Shown here: one piece after another, positions 51,143 through 60,794 of the stretch | Numbering within the stretch: the first letter of the stretch is position 1 | Layout of the letters: the number at the start of each line of letters is the position of its first letter | Source: Deltaproteobacteria bacterium | GTDB taxonomy: Bacteria; Desulfobacterota; GWC2-55-46 | Direction of reading: 5' to 3' | DNA length: 64,000 bases | NCBI GenBank assembly: GCA_016182655.1 | Contig: JACPGB010000047.1 | Span: 140,972 to 204,971 of the forward strand | Notes under the pieces: model-generated | What the model was told of the DNA's origin: nothing | Seen by the model: only the letters and a program-made list of their open reading frames with translations | Databases searched by the model: none | Program-made: the position numbers and the translations under genes

Positions 51143-52666
51143 ATGGAAGACAAAAAGAGAGGCTTCGGGTTCAAGACACTTCTGCTTGTCGCCTTTGTAT
51201 CGATAATAGCGGGCATCGCGTTCACGGCGCGGTTCGACTTCACGAACCCGACGACGGCGCAGAACTTCTGGAAAGAGCCTGAAAACACGGTAAAAGCGGT
51301 TGCCGACGCGGGGCAGGGGGTCCCGCGGGACTTCGTGGATCTCGCAAAGAGGCTCTCCCCGACGGTAGTGAACATCTCGACGACGCAGGTCATGAAGGAG
51401 AGGCCGATGATGCCTTTCCCAGAGTTCAAGGGCCCCTTCGACGACTTCTTCGGCGGCGACGATTTTAACAAGTTCTTCGATAACCAACAGCCCCACAAGG
51501 AGTTCAAGAGGCAGTCGCTCGGCTCGGGCTTTATCCTCAATAAGGAAGGCTACATACTCACGAACCAGCATGTAATAGAGAACGCCACCGAAATACTCGT
51601 AACGCTCACCTCCGATAAGAAAGAGTACAAGGCAAAGGTCGTCGGGCAGGACCAGAAGCTCGACATAGCCCTTATAAAGATAAAGGCCGACGGCGACCTG
51701 CCGGTGGCTACCCTCGGCAACTCCGATGATATCCAGATAGGCGAATGGGTGCTCGCCATAGGCAACCCCTTCGGCCTCGGCGGCTCCGTGACCGCGGGTA
51801 TCGTCAGCCAGAAGGGGCGCATAATCGGCGCGGGGCCCTATGACAACTTCATACAGACAGACGCCTCTATCAACCCCGGCAACTCCGGCGGCCCGCTCTT
51901 CAACATGAAGGGCGAGGTCGTGGGGCTGAACACCGCGATCATCGCGGGCGGCCAGGGCATAGGGTTCGCCACCCCCATCAACATGGCAAAGGAAGTCATC
52001 CTGCAACTCAAGGAGTTCGGCAAGGTGACGAGGGGCTGGATTGGCGTGTCCATTCAGGAGCTCACGCCCGAGCTCGCCGAGTCCTTCGGGCTTAAAGACT
52101 CCAAGGGCGTGCTCATATCGTCCGTCACCCCGGGCGACCCGGCCGACAAGGCGGGGTTGAGGGCAGGGGACATCATAGTCGCGTTTGACGGGAAATCCAT
52201 TGCCGAGATAAGCGACCTCCCGAGGACCGTCGCATCCACCCAGCCGGGCAAGAGCGTGGAAGTGCGCGTCGTAAGGGATGGCGCGGAAAAGACATACTTC
52301 GTAAAAGTCGGGACCAAGATGGACGAGGAGCCTGTCGAGACGACGACCGAGGGCGAGGACAAGGAAGGCACGCCGGACAAACGGCTCGGCCTATCCGTCC
52401 AGCCGATAACTCCCGAGCTCGCCAGACGCCTCGGCATATCCGAGACCGAGGGTGTGATCGTCAGCTCCGTAAAGCCTGAGAGCCCCTCGGCGACTGCGGG
52501 CCTAAGGCGCGGGGATGTCATCAAGGAGATCGACCGCAAGCCGATAAAGAACATGCGCGACTACAGCAGGGCCGTAAAAGACGCCGAGAAGCACGATGTC
52601 GCGCTATTCCTCATAATGAGGGGCAATAACACCATCTATTTGGTTGTGAAGCTCAAGGCTCAGTAG
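51143..52666 (+). CDS. degP: Periplasmic Do-family serine protease DegP/HtrA
   Basis: DegP-like proteases degrade or chaperone misfolded envelope proteins. The 507-residue protein has an N-terminal membrane signal (TLLLVAFVSIIAGIAFTARF), a trypsin-like domain with His143 (TNQHVI), Asp174 (LDIALIKI) and Ser248 (GNSGGPL), and two PDZ domains (about 290-385 and 410-500). The Q-linker and LA loop region (FPEFKGPFDDFFGGDD) fits the DegP/DegQ group. It is transcribed with the same direction as hsp20 and DUF1844 but is separated from them by repeat R4. AGGAG lies near the start. Confidence 0.95.
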   Translation: MEDKKRGFGFKTLLLVAFVSIIAGIAFTARFDFTNPTTAQNFWKEPENTVKAVADAGQGVPRDFVDLAKRLSPTVVNISTTQVMKERPMMPFPEFKGPFDDFFGGDDFNKFFDNQQPHKEFKRQSLGSGFILNKEGYILTNQHVIENATEILVTLTSDKKEYKAKVVGQDQKLDIALIKIKADGDLPVATLGNSDDIQIGEWVLAIGNPFGLGGSVTAGIVSQKGRIIGAGPYDNFIQTDASINPGNSGGPLFNMKGEVVGLNTAIIAGGQGIGFATPINMAKEVILQLKEFGKVTRGWIGVSIQELTPELAESFGLKDSKGVLISSVTPGDPADKAGLRAGDIIVAFDGKSIAEISDLPRTVASTQPGKSVEVRVVRDGAEKTYFVKVGTKMDEEPVETTTEGEDKEGTPDKRLGLSVQPITPELARRLGISETEGVIVSSVKPESPSATAGLRRGDVIKEIDRKPIKNMRDYSRAVKDAEKHDVALFLIMRGNNTIYLVVKLKAQ

Positions 52667-52694
52667 CCTTGATTCGCTGGGACTTGCCTCGATT

Positions 52695-52915
52695 TTAAAA
52701 TCTCCTCCCCCTTTACGGGGGAGGCTGGGGTGGGGGTAAAGCCCTGGCCGGGCAGGCAAAGCCGCAACGAACGGCAGGAGAATCGATTTACCCCGAGATT
52801 CCGTATCGACTCTTTGGCCCTGGCCAAAGTCACCCTCCCCTCAGTCCCCTCCCGTCAAGGGAGGGGAGGTATAAGGTTATGCCCCCGCAGTCTTCTGCAG
52901 GGTAGTTCATTCAGA
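52695..52915 (-). repeat. Dispersed repeat R, copy R5 (minus orientation), interrupted by an M unit
   Basis: CCTCCCCCTTTACGGGGGAGG and CCTCCCGTCAAGGGAGGGG are the two main stems and CCGCAGTCTTCTGCAGGG-type bases close the element. The facing GGGGGTAAA and TCACCC flank the M unit at 52741-52829. Confidence 0.8.
52741..52829 (-). repeat. Repeat M inside R5
   Basis: In minus orientation it starts CTTTGGCCAGGGCCAAAGAG and ends GCTTTGCCTGCCCGGCCAGG, 89 bp. It creates an in-frame extension upstream of ubiX that should not be translated. Confidence 0.75.
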
Positions 52916-52927
52916 CCGGAGTTGATC

Positions 52928-53533
52928 TTGTCGGCATACCTCGTGGCCATTACAGGGGCGAGCGGCGCCCTTTACGGGGTGAGGCTCATATCCGAACTGC
53001 TCAAGAGGGGGGACGATTGCGAACTCATCGTCTCCCCTTCGGGTTTTCTGCTTTTGAAAGAGGAGCTCGGGATAGGGCCGGAAAAAGTCGTCGAATCGAT
53101 AAAGGCCCGCGCAGTCAAGTCCGCCGGCGCCAAGAAACTCAAGGGCTCCTTGAAGCTCCTCCCCTACGACGACCTCGCGGCGTCCGCCGCGAGCGGCTCA
53201 GCCCTCAAAAAGACGATGATAATATGCCCGTGCTCCATGGGCACGCTCGCGCGCATAGCGGCCGGGATCTCCGGCAACCTCATAGAGCGTGCGGCCGACT
53301 GCGTTTTAAAGGAGCGGGGGGCGCTCGTGCTCGTGCCGAGGGAGACGCCGCTCAGCTCCATACACCTTGAGAACATGCTGAAACTCTCCCGCGCCGGAGC
53401 AGTGATACTCCCGGCCATGCCGGCCTTTTATCAGAAGCCCGCGACGATTGACGACATGGCCGACTTCATCGTCGGCAAGGTCCTCGATGTCCTCGGCATC
53501 GAGAACAGCCTCTATAAAAGGTGGAAAAAATAG
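52928..53533 (+). CDS. ubiX: Flavin prenyltransferase UbiX
   Basis: UbiX attaches a dimethylallyl group to FMN to make prenylated FMN, the cofactor of UbiD-type decarboxylases. The 201-residue protein has TGASGALYGVRLISEL at the start, CPCSMGTLARIAAGI, RETPLSSIHLENML and LPAMPAFYQKP, all UbiX signatures. The start is a TTG with GGAG six bases upstream; the longer frame upstream runs through repeat R5 and M and is not conserved. No ubiD partner is adjacent, so the target (ubiquinone, menaquinone or aromatic catabolism) is open. Confidence 0.93.
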   Translation: MSAYLVAITGASGALYGVRLISELLKRGDDCELIVSPSGFLLLKEELGIGPEKVVESIKARAVKSAGAKKLKGSLKLLPYDDLAASAASGSALKKTMIICPCSMGTLARIAAGISGNLIERAADCVLKERGALVLVPRETPLSSIHLENMLKLSRAGAVILPAMPAFYQKPATIDDMADFIVGKVLDVLGIENSLYKRWKK

Positions 53534-53617
53534 TTTTTTTCAATTATAGTGGGGGCCGTTATTTCAGCATAAAAGTTTCGATGATGAAATTCATATCGAC
53601 GAATGAAAAGAAATACG

Positions 53618-53715
53618 ACCTCCCCTTGCCCCTCCTTGGTAAGGAGGGGAGCTGAGATAGACGCTTAGGGTGGTTGCGGTTTTATCTCCTCCCCTTAACA
53701 AGGGGAGGTTGGGAG
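53618..53715. repeat. Tandem CCCCTCC/GGAGGGG hairpins
   Basis: CCCCTCCTTGGTAAGGAGGGG (53630-53650 region) and CTCCCCTTAACAAGGGGAGG (about 53688-53712) are two stems of the same kind as that at 57016-57046. They lie in the 391 bp gap between ubiX and serS, with no gene. Confidence 0.65.
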
Positions 53716-53747
53716 GGGTCGTCCTAAAAAAACCTCTCACTGCAATT

Positions 53748-53850
53748 CGACGGCATTTTTTCCTCCCCTCCCTTGACGGGAGGGGACTGAGGGGAGGGTG
53801 AAAAACACCCCTCACCCCGACCCTCTCCCACAAGGGGAGAGGGGGTTAAC
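53748..53850 (+). repeat. Dispersed repeat R, copy R6 (core only, no M)
   Basis: The CCCTCCCTTGACGGGAGGGG stem, the centre GGGTGAAAAACACCC and the stem CCCTCTCCCACAAGGGGAGAG are present without the outer hairpins. The centre is uninterrupted. Confidence 0.7.
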
Positions 53851-53877
53851 ATCAAAACTAAAAATCTTCATCAACTG

Positions 53878-53906
53878 TCATTCCCGCGAAAGCGGGAATC
53901 CAGGGT
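53878..53906 (+). repeat. GTCATTCCCGCGAAAGCGGGAATCC-type palindrome
   Basis: TTCCCGC pairs with GCGGGAA around GAAA, part of a widespread intergenic repeat type. Related copies are at 55229-55260 and 57110-57179. It lies just upstream of serS. Confidence 0.7.
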
Positions 53907-53924
53907 CTTCAGGAGTTTTCATAG

Positions 53925-55202
<1,278 letters not shown>

Positions 55203-55228
55203 ATTGAGATTAGGTTTGCATTGATATT

Positions 55229-55260
55229 GTCATTCCCGAGGTTTTAATCGGGAATTCAGT
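55229..55260 (+). repeat. GTCATTCCCGAGGTTTTAAT-type palindrome
   Basis: CCCGA and TCGGG face each other around GGTTTTAA. The same sequence recurs at about 57150-57179. Confidence 0.65.
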
Positions 55261-55267
55261 TGTTTTT

Positions 55268-55388
55268 GTCATTGCGAGGAGCGTCCTCGCCGGACTGGCA
55301 AATCAATATCAAGCGACTCAGTCTATGAAAGGCTACAGGCTTTGATTCGGCTTGGCCACGCGCCGAGCGTTTGCGACGAAGCAATCTC
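55268..55388. repeat. Repeat S split by an M unit
   Basis: GTCATTGCGAGGAGCG (55268-55283) is the left half of repeat S. The right half CGACGAAGCAATCTCC resumes at 55374. Between them are exactly 90 bp, an M unit in minus orientation that begins (minus strand) CAAACGCTCGGCGCGTGGCC and ends GATTTGCCAGTCCGGCGAGG. The normal S copy at 629-662 has no such gap. Confidence 0.8.
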
Positions 55389-55439
55389 CGGGGAATGGAC
55401 AAGCTCAGGATGAGGTTCGTGGGCTCGAGGGAAGGTGAA

Positions 55440-55640
55440 GTTTTCACCCCCACCCTGACCCTCCCCCGTCAAGGGGGAGGGGATTAAAGGATTTTTTTTA
55501 CCTCCCCTCCCTCGATGGGAGGGGACAGAGGGGAGGGTGACTGCTTGGCGCAGGGCCAATTGCAAATCGGGCGGTTTGAGGTTCATTGACGCAATGCCGC
55601 CCGTTGTGATTCTGCCAGCCCGGCGAGGGCTTCATCCGCC
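55440..55640 (+). repeat. Dispersed repeat R, copy R7 (rearranged), with an M unit
   Basis: The right half of R (TTCACCCCCACCCTGACCCT, CCCCCGTCAAGGGGGAGGGG) comes first and the left half (CCTCCCTCGATGGGAGGGG, GGGTGA ending 55540) follows. The latter is followed by an M unit (55541-55630) and then TTCATCCGCCC, a degenerate right centre. Between here and the tRNA gene (55641-55717) nothing is seen. Confidence 0.75.
55541..55630 (+). repeat. Repeat M inside R7
   Basis: It begins CTGCTTGGCGCAGGGCCAAT and ends TCTGCCAGCCCGGCGAGGGC, 90 bp. The unit start is nearly identical to the copy in R3 while the interior differs. Confidence 0.8.
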
Positions 55641-55717
55641 CTTTTAAAAAACAAATCCCATCATAAACACCGGGGCCCCAGCGCCCCTTTTCCCGCCCCG
55701 CACAATCAGTCGATAAC

Positions 55718-55802
55718 GGAGGGTTAGGCTAATGGTAAGTCACTGGTCTTGAAAACCAGCGGGCTAACGCCCTTGGGGGTTCGAGTCCCTCACCCTCCGC
55801 CA
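55718..55802 (+). tRNA. tRNA-Ser (anticodon UGA)
   Basis: GGAGGGT (55718-55724) pairs with ACCCTCC (55792-55798), followed by discriminator G and an encoded CCA (55800-55802). The anticodon stem CTGGT/ACCAG encloses loop CTTGAAA with anticodon TGA. A long variable arm (CGGGCTAACGCCC region) marks a class II tRNA, and GGTTCGAGTCC gives the T arm. Only 85 bases long, typical for Ser. It lies downstream of serS on the same strand. Confidence 0.95.
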
Positions 55803-55810
55803 GATTTCCC

Positions 55811-56368
55811 CTAAAACAGATAGCCCAAAGTAATATAGCCCTCTAAAAATCCGTTCAAGTCCGCATCGGTGAGCAGCAGATATCTTATTTCTCCGCCGAC
55901 CTTAAAGCCCGGCTCTCTCGCATCATAGATCATGCCGAGCCCTACTCCATAAACCGGGGATTGTCCTTCGTAGTGGTAATTATAGTCCGAGTCAAGTGTC
56001 TCGTAGGACCGACCGATGGATAATGACACATATTCAATCGAGTCGTTGCTGCTGAAGTTATACATGACATCGTACAGCCAAGTGTAAAAGACGGCTTCGG
56101 AATTTACCGATACGCCGGTGTTGTCTCCTTTGGGTGCGACATTGAACGACCCGCCGAACCCAAGACGCGGTTCATGTTCAAAAAAGTATTTTATGGTGCC
56201 GCCATAAAGCATGCCCTCTTCAACCACTGCGGGATTAGGTCCATCGACCCCCGTGGCGTAATCAAACCCCAGATTACCGCCCACGAAGAGTTTTCCTTTT
56301 GCGTACGCCTTTTCCCCTGCGAAAAATAAGAACAATAAAGAGATACAAGCAATCAAGTTCTTTTTCAT
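55811..56368 (-). CDS. Small outer-membrane beta-barrel-like protein
   Basis: This 185-residue protein has a signal peptide (NLIACISLLFLFFAGEKAYA) followed by alternating polar/hydrophobic strands (KLFVGGNLGFDYATG, GGTIKYFFEHEPRLGFGGSF, VGGEIRYLLLTDAD) and a C-terminal aromatic residue (GYITLGYLF), which fits an eight-stranded outer membrane barrel of the OmpA/OmpW-like class. The ATG at 56368 starts the signal; the frame extends upstream without it. The family could not be named. The gene is convergent with the tRNA-Ser gene, 8 bp away. Confidence 0.7.
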   Translation of the reverse strand: MKKNLIACISLLFLFFAGEKAYAKGKLFVGGNLGFDYATGVDGPNPAVVEEGMLYGGTIKYFFEHEPRLGFGGSFNVAPKGDNTGVSVNSEAVFYTWLYDVMYNFSSNDSIEYVSLSIGRSYETLDSDYNYHYEGQSPVYGVGLGMIYDAREPGFKVGGEIRYLLLTDADLNGFLEGYITLGYLF

Positions 56369-56562
56369 ATACACCGTCCGTATAAAGGGCTTTTTGGAAT
56401 TCAAAGATTTTGTATTGCAAAAACCCTGTTCTTTAAACACGGCATATTATTTTTTGCAAGTATAATTTAAGTGTTTTAATCAGAGAGGGATTAAAAAAGG
56501 TGTTTTGGATGGATGGCGAGGTCCGGCTTGAATTCCGCCCCGAAGAATAATAAATTAACAAT

Positions 56563-56943
56563 ATGCCATACCGTGTAAAAGAGGCGGATTTTAGATTGTT
56601 TGCGGCAAGGGTGCTCGACGGCCTGCCTGACGAGTTCAGGGAGCGCATGGAGAATGTCGTCGTGGTCGTGGAGGACTATCCCTCTATCGAGGACGCCGAG
56701 AGCGCGGGTATCCCGGCCGAAGAGCTTCTCGGGCTCTTTCACGGCGCCTCGCGCCTTGAGCAAGAGTGGTTCGGCGCGTCAGGCCAGCTTCCCGAAAGGA
56801 TCGTGCTTTACAAGCGGAACATCGAGGAGGTCTGCTCAACGAAAGAGGAGCTTATCGAAGAGATCCGTTTGACCGTTCTCCACGAGATAGGCCATTACTT
56901 CGGCTTGAGCGAGGAAGAGCTCGAGAGGTACGAAGACGGATAA
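56563..56943 (+). CDS. Small zincin metallopeptidase (PF06262-type)
   Basis: This 126-residue protein matches the small predicted zinc protease family with the motif HEIGHYFGLSEEELE (His residues of the HExxH and the downstream Glu) at its C-terminal end and FAARVLDGLPDEFRERMENV near the start. Members are cytosolic, single-domain and of unknown substrate. There is no signal peptide. No strong ribosome site precedes the ATG. The region upstream is A/T-rich and shared with the divergent barrel-protein gene. Confidence 0.88.
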   Translation: MPYRVKEADFRLFAARVLDGLPDEFRERMENVVVVVEDYPSIEDAESAGIPAEELLGLFHGASRLEQEWFGASGQLPERIVLYKRNIEEVCSTKEELIEEIRLTVLHEIGHYFGLSEEELERYEDG

Positions 56944-57011
56944 GGGCGATAGCTTTCACAGGCGTGCTCCGCTCACGCTTGACTGAGTGTGAAGATTGAA
57001 AACAGATACGA

Positions 57012-57179
57012 CCTCCCCCGGCCCCTCCTTGTTAAGGAGGGGAGCTATATCGATCTCCTCCACGAATCTCCCCGCAGCAGCTTTGTAAGGGCCCTTTATA
57101 AGACACTGGATCCCCGCTTTCGCGGGGATGACGGTATTGTTCTGTTTGTCATTCCCGAGGTTTTAATCGGGAATCCAGT
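57012..57179. repeat. Intergenic palindrome cluster
   Basis: Three dispersed repeat types follow each other: CCCCTCCTTGTTAAGGAGGG near 57016, ATCCCCGCTTTCGCGGGGAT at 57112, and GTCATTCCCGAGGTTTTAAT at 57150. No gene lies in the gap 56944-57273. Confidence 0.7.
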
Positions 57180-57242
57180 TCCAGGAAACTGATCTTATAC
57201 GGACATATGGTTTATGCAAAGGTCTCCTCACGAAAGACTTCA

Positions 57243-57270
57243 GGCGCGGCTCTCGCCGCGCCTTTTGTTT
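57243..57270. terminator. Hairpin terminator between convergent genes
   Basis: GGCGCGGC (57243-57250) pairs with GCCGCGCC (57255-57262), followed by TTTTGTTTT on the plus strand. It should end transcripts from the left. Confidence 0.75.
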
Positions 57271-57273
57271 TAA

Positions 57274-57822
57274 CTACTTCTTCGCCGTCTCGTACTCCCT
57301 GTATTCGCTTGCCGTAAGGTTCCTGTGTCCCACGGACTGGGCTATTGTTACCTTGCCGGTCGGCATGTCTGCTGATTCCGGCCAGAGGTGATAGATAATC
57401 CCGTCGGTCGTGGCCACAAGGTCTGCGACCTCCTTTGCCTTGTCCGGCGGAAGGTCCAGCACCTGGACCCTGCCCGTCGCTATCTCCTGCTTGTGGTCAT
57501 GCCAGTTCTTGTTCCATTCAGAGAGCGGGACCGTCTCGCGCGTGATGGACTGCGCTACTATGTACTCGATCTGCACGAGCCTCGCGTTCGGCTCGGTCGA
57601 CTCATAAATGAGGCACTCTATCACCGGCTCCTCCGAGAGGACCTTGCAGTAGTGGTGGTACGGCCCCATCACCTTGCCATCGACGACGTGCGGGGCCAGG
57701 ACGTGTATGTCATGGCCGCTCGCGGGCGTCGCCTTTTGAGGCGCATAGGCATCCTCGGCGAGCGCGCCGCCACCCATGAGGACAAGGCAACAGCAAAAGG
57801 CCATCAACCTCAATATCTTCAT
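57274..57822 (-). CDS. Exported DUF1264 family protein
   Basis: This 182-residue protein has a signal peptide (LMAFCCCLVLMGGGALA) and then a DUF1264 domain, related to the plant oil-body-associated family: GPYHHYCKVL, VIECLIYESTEPNARLVQIE, YIVAQSITRE and WNKNWHDHKQEI. The His and Cys residues in HHYC and HDH could bind metal. The ATG at 57822 is preceded by AAGGAGG at a good distance. The bacterial role of the family is unknown. Confidence 0.8.
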   Translation of the reverse strand: MKILRLMAFCCCLVLMGGGALAEDAYAPQKATPASGHDIHVLAPHVVDGKVMGPYHHYCKVLSEEPVIECLIYESTEPNARLVQIEYIVAQSITRETVPLSEWNKNWHDHKQEIATGRVQVLDLPPDKAKEVADLVATTDGIIYHLWPESADMPTGKVTIAQSVGHRNLTASEYREYETAKK

Positions 57823-58073
57823 GCCAGCCTCCTTTCCTTTCATTTTCCAAGGGTTATCCATCCAGCAAAGAGGAGATCAAAGCACATCCCTGAGCTTTGG
57901 TGGTCCTTAATAGAGTATAGACCCCAACCGGCTCCGGGCAAGCGCGTTAAGAGCCTGCAATAAATCTCCCCACCCCTCCGGCCTGCGTAAAAATCGGTGC
58001 TATAATTTCCAGATACCCGTATAAACCGGGTCCCGGCAAGCCCTTCAAAACACTTCGGCAACTTTAATCGACT

Positions 58074-60731
58074 ATGGAAAATGAAAAGATCGCGGGAGAG
58101 CTTCTGGTCGTATGCGACTCCCTGCCCGTGGGGATACTCGTCCTTGACGGGGAAGGCAGGGTCAAGTACCGGAACGCCGCCGCGGACCGGCTCTGGGGAG
58201 GCGCGCGCAGGGGCATGGTCTACCACGAGCTCAAGGGCTGGCAAGTCTCCACCGGCGAGAGGATAGCGCCAACGGACTGGGCCTCTTTCAGGGCCGTTAC
58301 AAAAGGCGAGACAATACTGAACGAGGAGATAGTCGTCGAGAACCTCTCGGGTGAGAGGAAGACGATCCTCAACTCCGCTATTCCGTTGAGGGATTCCTCC
58401 GGCAATATCACCGGAGCGGTCGTTGTCGATGAGGACATAACAGAGAGAAAAAGGGCCGAGGAGGAGGCCGTGAAGGGCAGGGAGCTCCTCGAAACCCTTT
58501 TCAAGTCCATCGACCTCCTCATCGCCTACATGGACGCCGGCTTCAACTTCATAAAAGTGAACAGGGCCTATGCCGAGGCTTACGGCAAGACGCCGGATTT
58601 CTACCCCGGCAGGAACCACTTCGAGCTCTACCCGGACCCCGAGAACGAGACCACCTTCAGGAGGGTCGTGGAGACGGGCGTCCCGGCCTCTTTCTACGCG
58701 AGGCCTTTCGTATATCCGCACGCGCCTGAAAGGGGCGTCACATATTGGGACTGGACAGTACAGCCCGTCAGGGGGACGGAAGGCAGGGTTACAGGGCTGG
58801 TATTGAGCCTCCTCGAGGTCACCCAGCACATCAAGACCGACGAGGCCCTGAAAGAGAGCGAGGCGCGCTTAAGGTCGATACTCGAAAATATGGGTAACGC
58901 CGTCTATTTGAAGGACCTGAACGAAAGGTATCTCTACGGGAACAGGAGGTTTCTCGAGTTCCTGAAGCTGGGTGAGAAGGATGTCTACGGCAAGACCATA
59001 TTTGAGATTTATCCGAATGGCATGGCGCGCACCATAAGGGAGCACGACCGCGCGGTAATCGAGTCCGGGCATGCGCTGGAATTCGAGGAAAGGTTCCCTC
59101 TGCCCGAAGGCGAGAGGGTCTTTTTGACCATAAGATTCCCGCTTAAGGACACGCGCGGGGAGCCTTACGCGATATGCGGGGTTTCGACGGACATAACAAA
59201 GATAAAGGAGACCGAGGGGGCCCTTAAGAAAAGCGAGGAGCGCCTGCGCGAGGCCCAGAGGATAGGGCGCATGGGGGCCTGGGACGTAGACATTGTAAGG
59301 GACCACATCGAGCAGACCGACGAGGTCGCGAGGATTTTGGGGAGGAGCGCGAAAGAGGTCGATACTACCGGAAAATTCATGGAGGCGGTCCACCCGGAGG
59401 ACAGGGGCTTCGTAATAGCGTCCATAAACGACGCGCTTTATGAGGGAAAGCCGTATTCCATAGACTTCCGCATCATCCGCCCGGACAATGAAGTGAGGTT
59501 CGTCCACGCTGAGGGCGAGGTGGAAAGGGACCCATCCGGCAGGCCCCTCCGGATGAGGGGGACCGTCCTGGACGTGACGGAGCTCAAGACAACGATAAAT
59601 AAGCTCAAGGAGTCGGAGAGGCAGTACAGGGGCCTCGTCGAGAACTCGATAGTCGCCGTATTCACCACAACACTCGAAGGGCAGTTCCTTTATGTGAACG
59701 AGGCGGTGGTCAGGATATACGAGTTCGGCTCGGCAGAGGAGCTTATGAAAGAGAGCGCCATAAAGAGGTTCAAAAACCCTTCGGACAGGGCGCGGATGGT
59801 AGGGATATTGAGGGAGCTCGGCAGGGTCGAGGGTTTCGAGTTCGAGGGCGTCACGAAAAAGGGTAACATCAGGAACATCCTTATAATGGGCAGGCTCTAC
59901 GAGGGGCTCTTTTCAGGCATGGCCCTCGACATCACGGAAAGGAAGCGGATGGAGAACGAGGTTAGGAGACTGAACGCCGAGCTCGAAGAGAGGGTCGAGG
60001 AGAGGACGCGGGAATTAAGGAAGGCCGCCGAGGACCTATCCGTCGCGAACCGGGAGATGGAGACGTTCACATACTCCGTAGCTCATGATCTCCGCTCGCC
60101 GCTCCGGCTCATAGACGGCTTCAGCATGGTGCTCCTTAAAAAGCACGGGGAGAGGCTCGACCGCGAGGGGCAGGACCACCTCGAGAGGATAAGGGGCGCG
60201 GTAAAGAGGATGGGCACGCTCATAGACGACCTTTTGAACCTCTCATACGTCATGCGGGCCGAGATATCCCAGGGGACCATAAATTTGAGCGGCATGGCAT
60301 CCGCCATAATCACCGATATGAAAAAGTCCGACCCCGAACGAAAGGCCGAGGTGAGCGTACAGGAGGGGCTTAAGGCAAGGGGCGACGAGAGGCTCATCCG
60401 CATGGTCTTTGAAAACCTCATCGGTAACGCGTGGAAATATTCATCCAAGAGTGAGGTATCCCGTATCGAGTTCGGGTCCGCGGGGTCGCTCGACGGCACG
60501 GGCGTCTATTATATAAGGGACAACGGCATCGGGTTCCGGATGGAGGAGGCCTGGAGTATATTCGAGCCTTTTCACAGGCTCCATAGCGCGGATGAGTTCC
60601 CCGGCACTGGCGTCGGGCTCTCGACGGTCCGCCGGATAATCGAGAGGCACGGGGGGCGTATCTGGGCCGAGTCCGAGCCCGGCAAGGGGTCGATATTTTT
60701 CTTTACGCTTGAGAAAGAAAATCAGGGCTAA
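58074..60731 (+). CDS. Soluble sensor histidine kinase with five PAS domains
   Basis: This 885-residue protein has no membrane segment. Five PAS domains span about 10-130, 140-255, 265-385, 395-505 and 515-625, several ending in PAC motifs such as DEDITERKRAEEE and DITERKRMENEV. A HisKA domain follows with FTYSVAHDLRSPLR, where His671 is the phospho-acceptor, and then a HATPase domain with NLIGNAWKYS (N box), RDNGIGF (G1) and GTGVGLSTV (G2). It belongs to the phytochrome-like PAS kinase group. No response regulator is adjacent, so it is an orphan; the ligand or redox signal is not visible in sequence. It ends before a clear terminator. Confidence 0.93.
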   Translation: MENEKIAGELLVVCDSLPVGILVLDGEGRVKYRNAAADRLWGGARRGMVYHELKGWQVSTGERIAPTDWASFRAVTKGETILNEEIVVENLSGERKTILNSAIPLRDSSGNITGAVVVDEDITERKRAEEEAVKGRELLETLFKSIDLLIAYMDAGFNFIKVNRAYAEAYGKTPDFYPGRNHFELYPDPENETTFRRVVETGVPASFYARPFVYPHAPERGVTYWDWTVQPVRGTEGRVTGLVLSLLEVTQHIKTDEALKESEARLRSILENMGNAVYLKDLNERYLYGNRRFLEFLKLGEKDVYGKTIFEIYPNGMARTIREHDRAVIESGHALEFEERFPLPEGERVFLTIRFPLKDTRGEPYAICGVSTDITKIKETEGALKKSEERLREAQRIGRMGAWDVDIVRDHIEQTDEVARILGRSAKEVDTTGKFMEAVHPEDRGFVIASINDALYEGKPYSIDFRIIRPDNEVRFVHAEGEVERDPSGRPLRMRGTVLDVTELKTTINKLKESERQYRGLVENSIVAVFTTTLEGQFLYVNEAVVRIYEFGSAEELMKESAIKRFKNPSDRARMVGILRELGRVEGFEFEGVTKKGNIRNILIMGRLYEGLFSGMALDITERKRMENEVRRLNAELEERVEERTRELRKAAEDLSVANREMETFTYSVAHDLRSPLRLIDGFSMVLLKKHGERLDREGQDHLERIRGAVKRMGTLIDDLLNLSYVMRAEISQGTINLSGMASAIITDMKKSDPERKAEVSVQEGLKARGDERLIRMVFENLIGNAWKYSSKSEVSRIEFGSAGSLDGTGVYYIRDNGIGFRMEEAWSIFEPFHRLHSADEFPGTGVGLSTVRRIIERHGGRIWAESEPGKGSIFFFTLEKENQG

Positions 60732-60739
60732 ACGATCAA

Positions 60740-60776
60740 GGGGGCCTCGCCGTAAACGCGAGGCCCCCTCTTTTTT
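60740..60776 (+). terminator. Rho-independent terminator of the histidine kinase gene
   Basis: GGGGGCCTCGC (60740-60750) pairs with GCGAGGCCCCC (60758-60768) followed by a T-rich tract (CTCTTTTTTG). Confidence 0.9.
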
Positions 60777-60794
60777 GTTCCGCAAAGACGATTA

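Noticed and set aside
51116..52006. Open frame of 296 codons opposite degP
   Set aside because: Antisense to the protease; composition reflects the complement of its codons.
57840..58829. Open frame of 329 codons opposite the start of the PAS histidine kinase
   Set aside because: Overlaps a well-supported kinase on the other strand and lacks a credible start or motifs.
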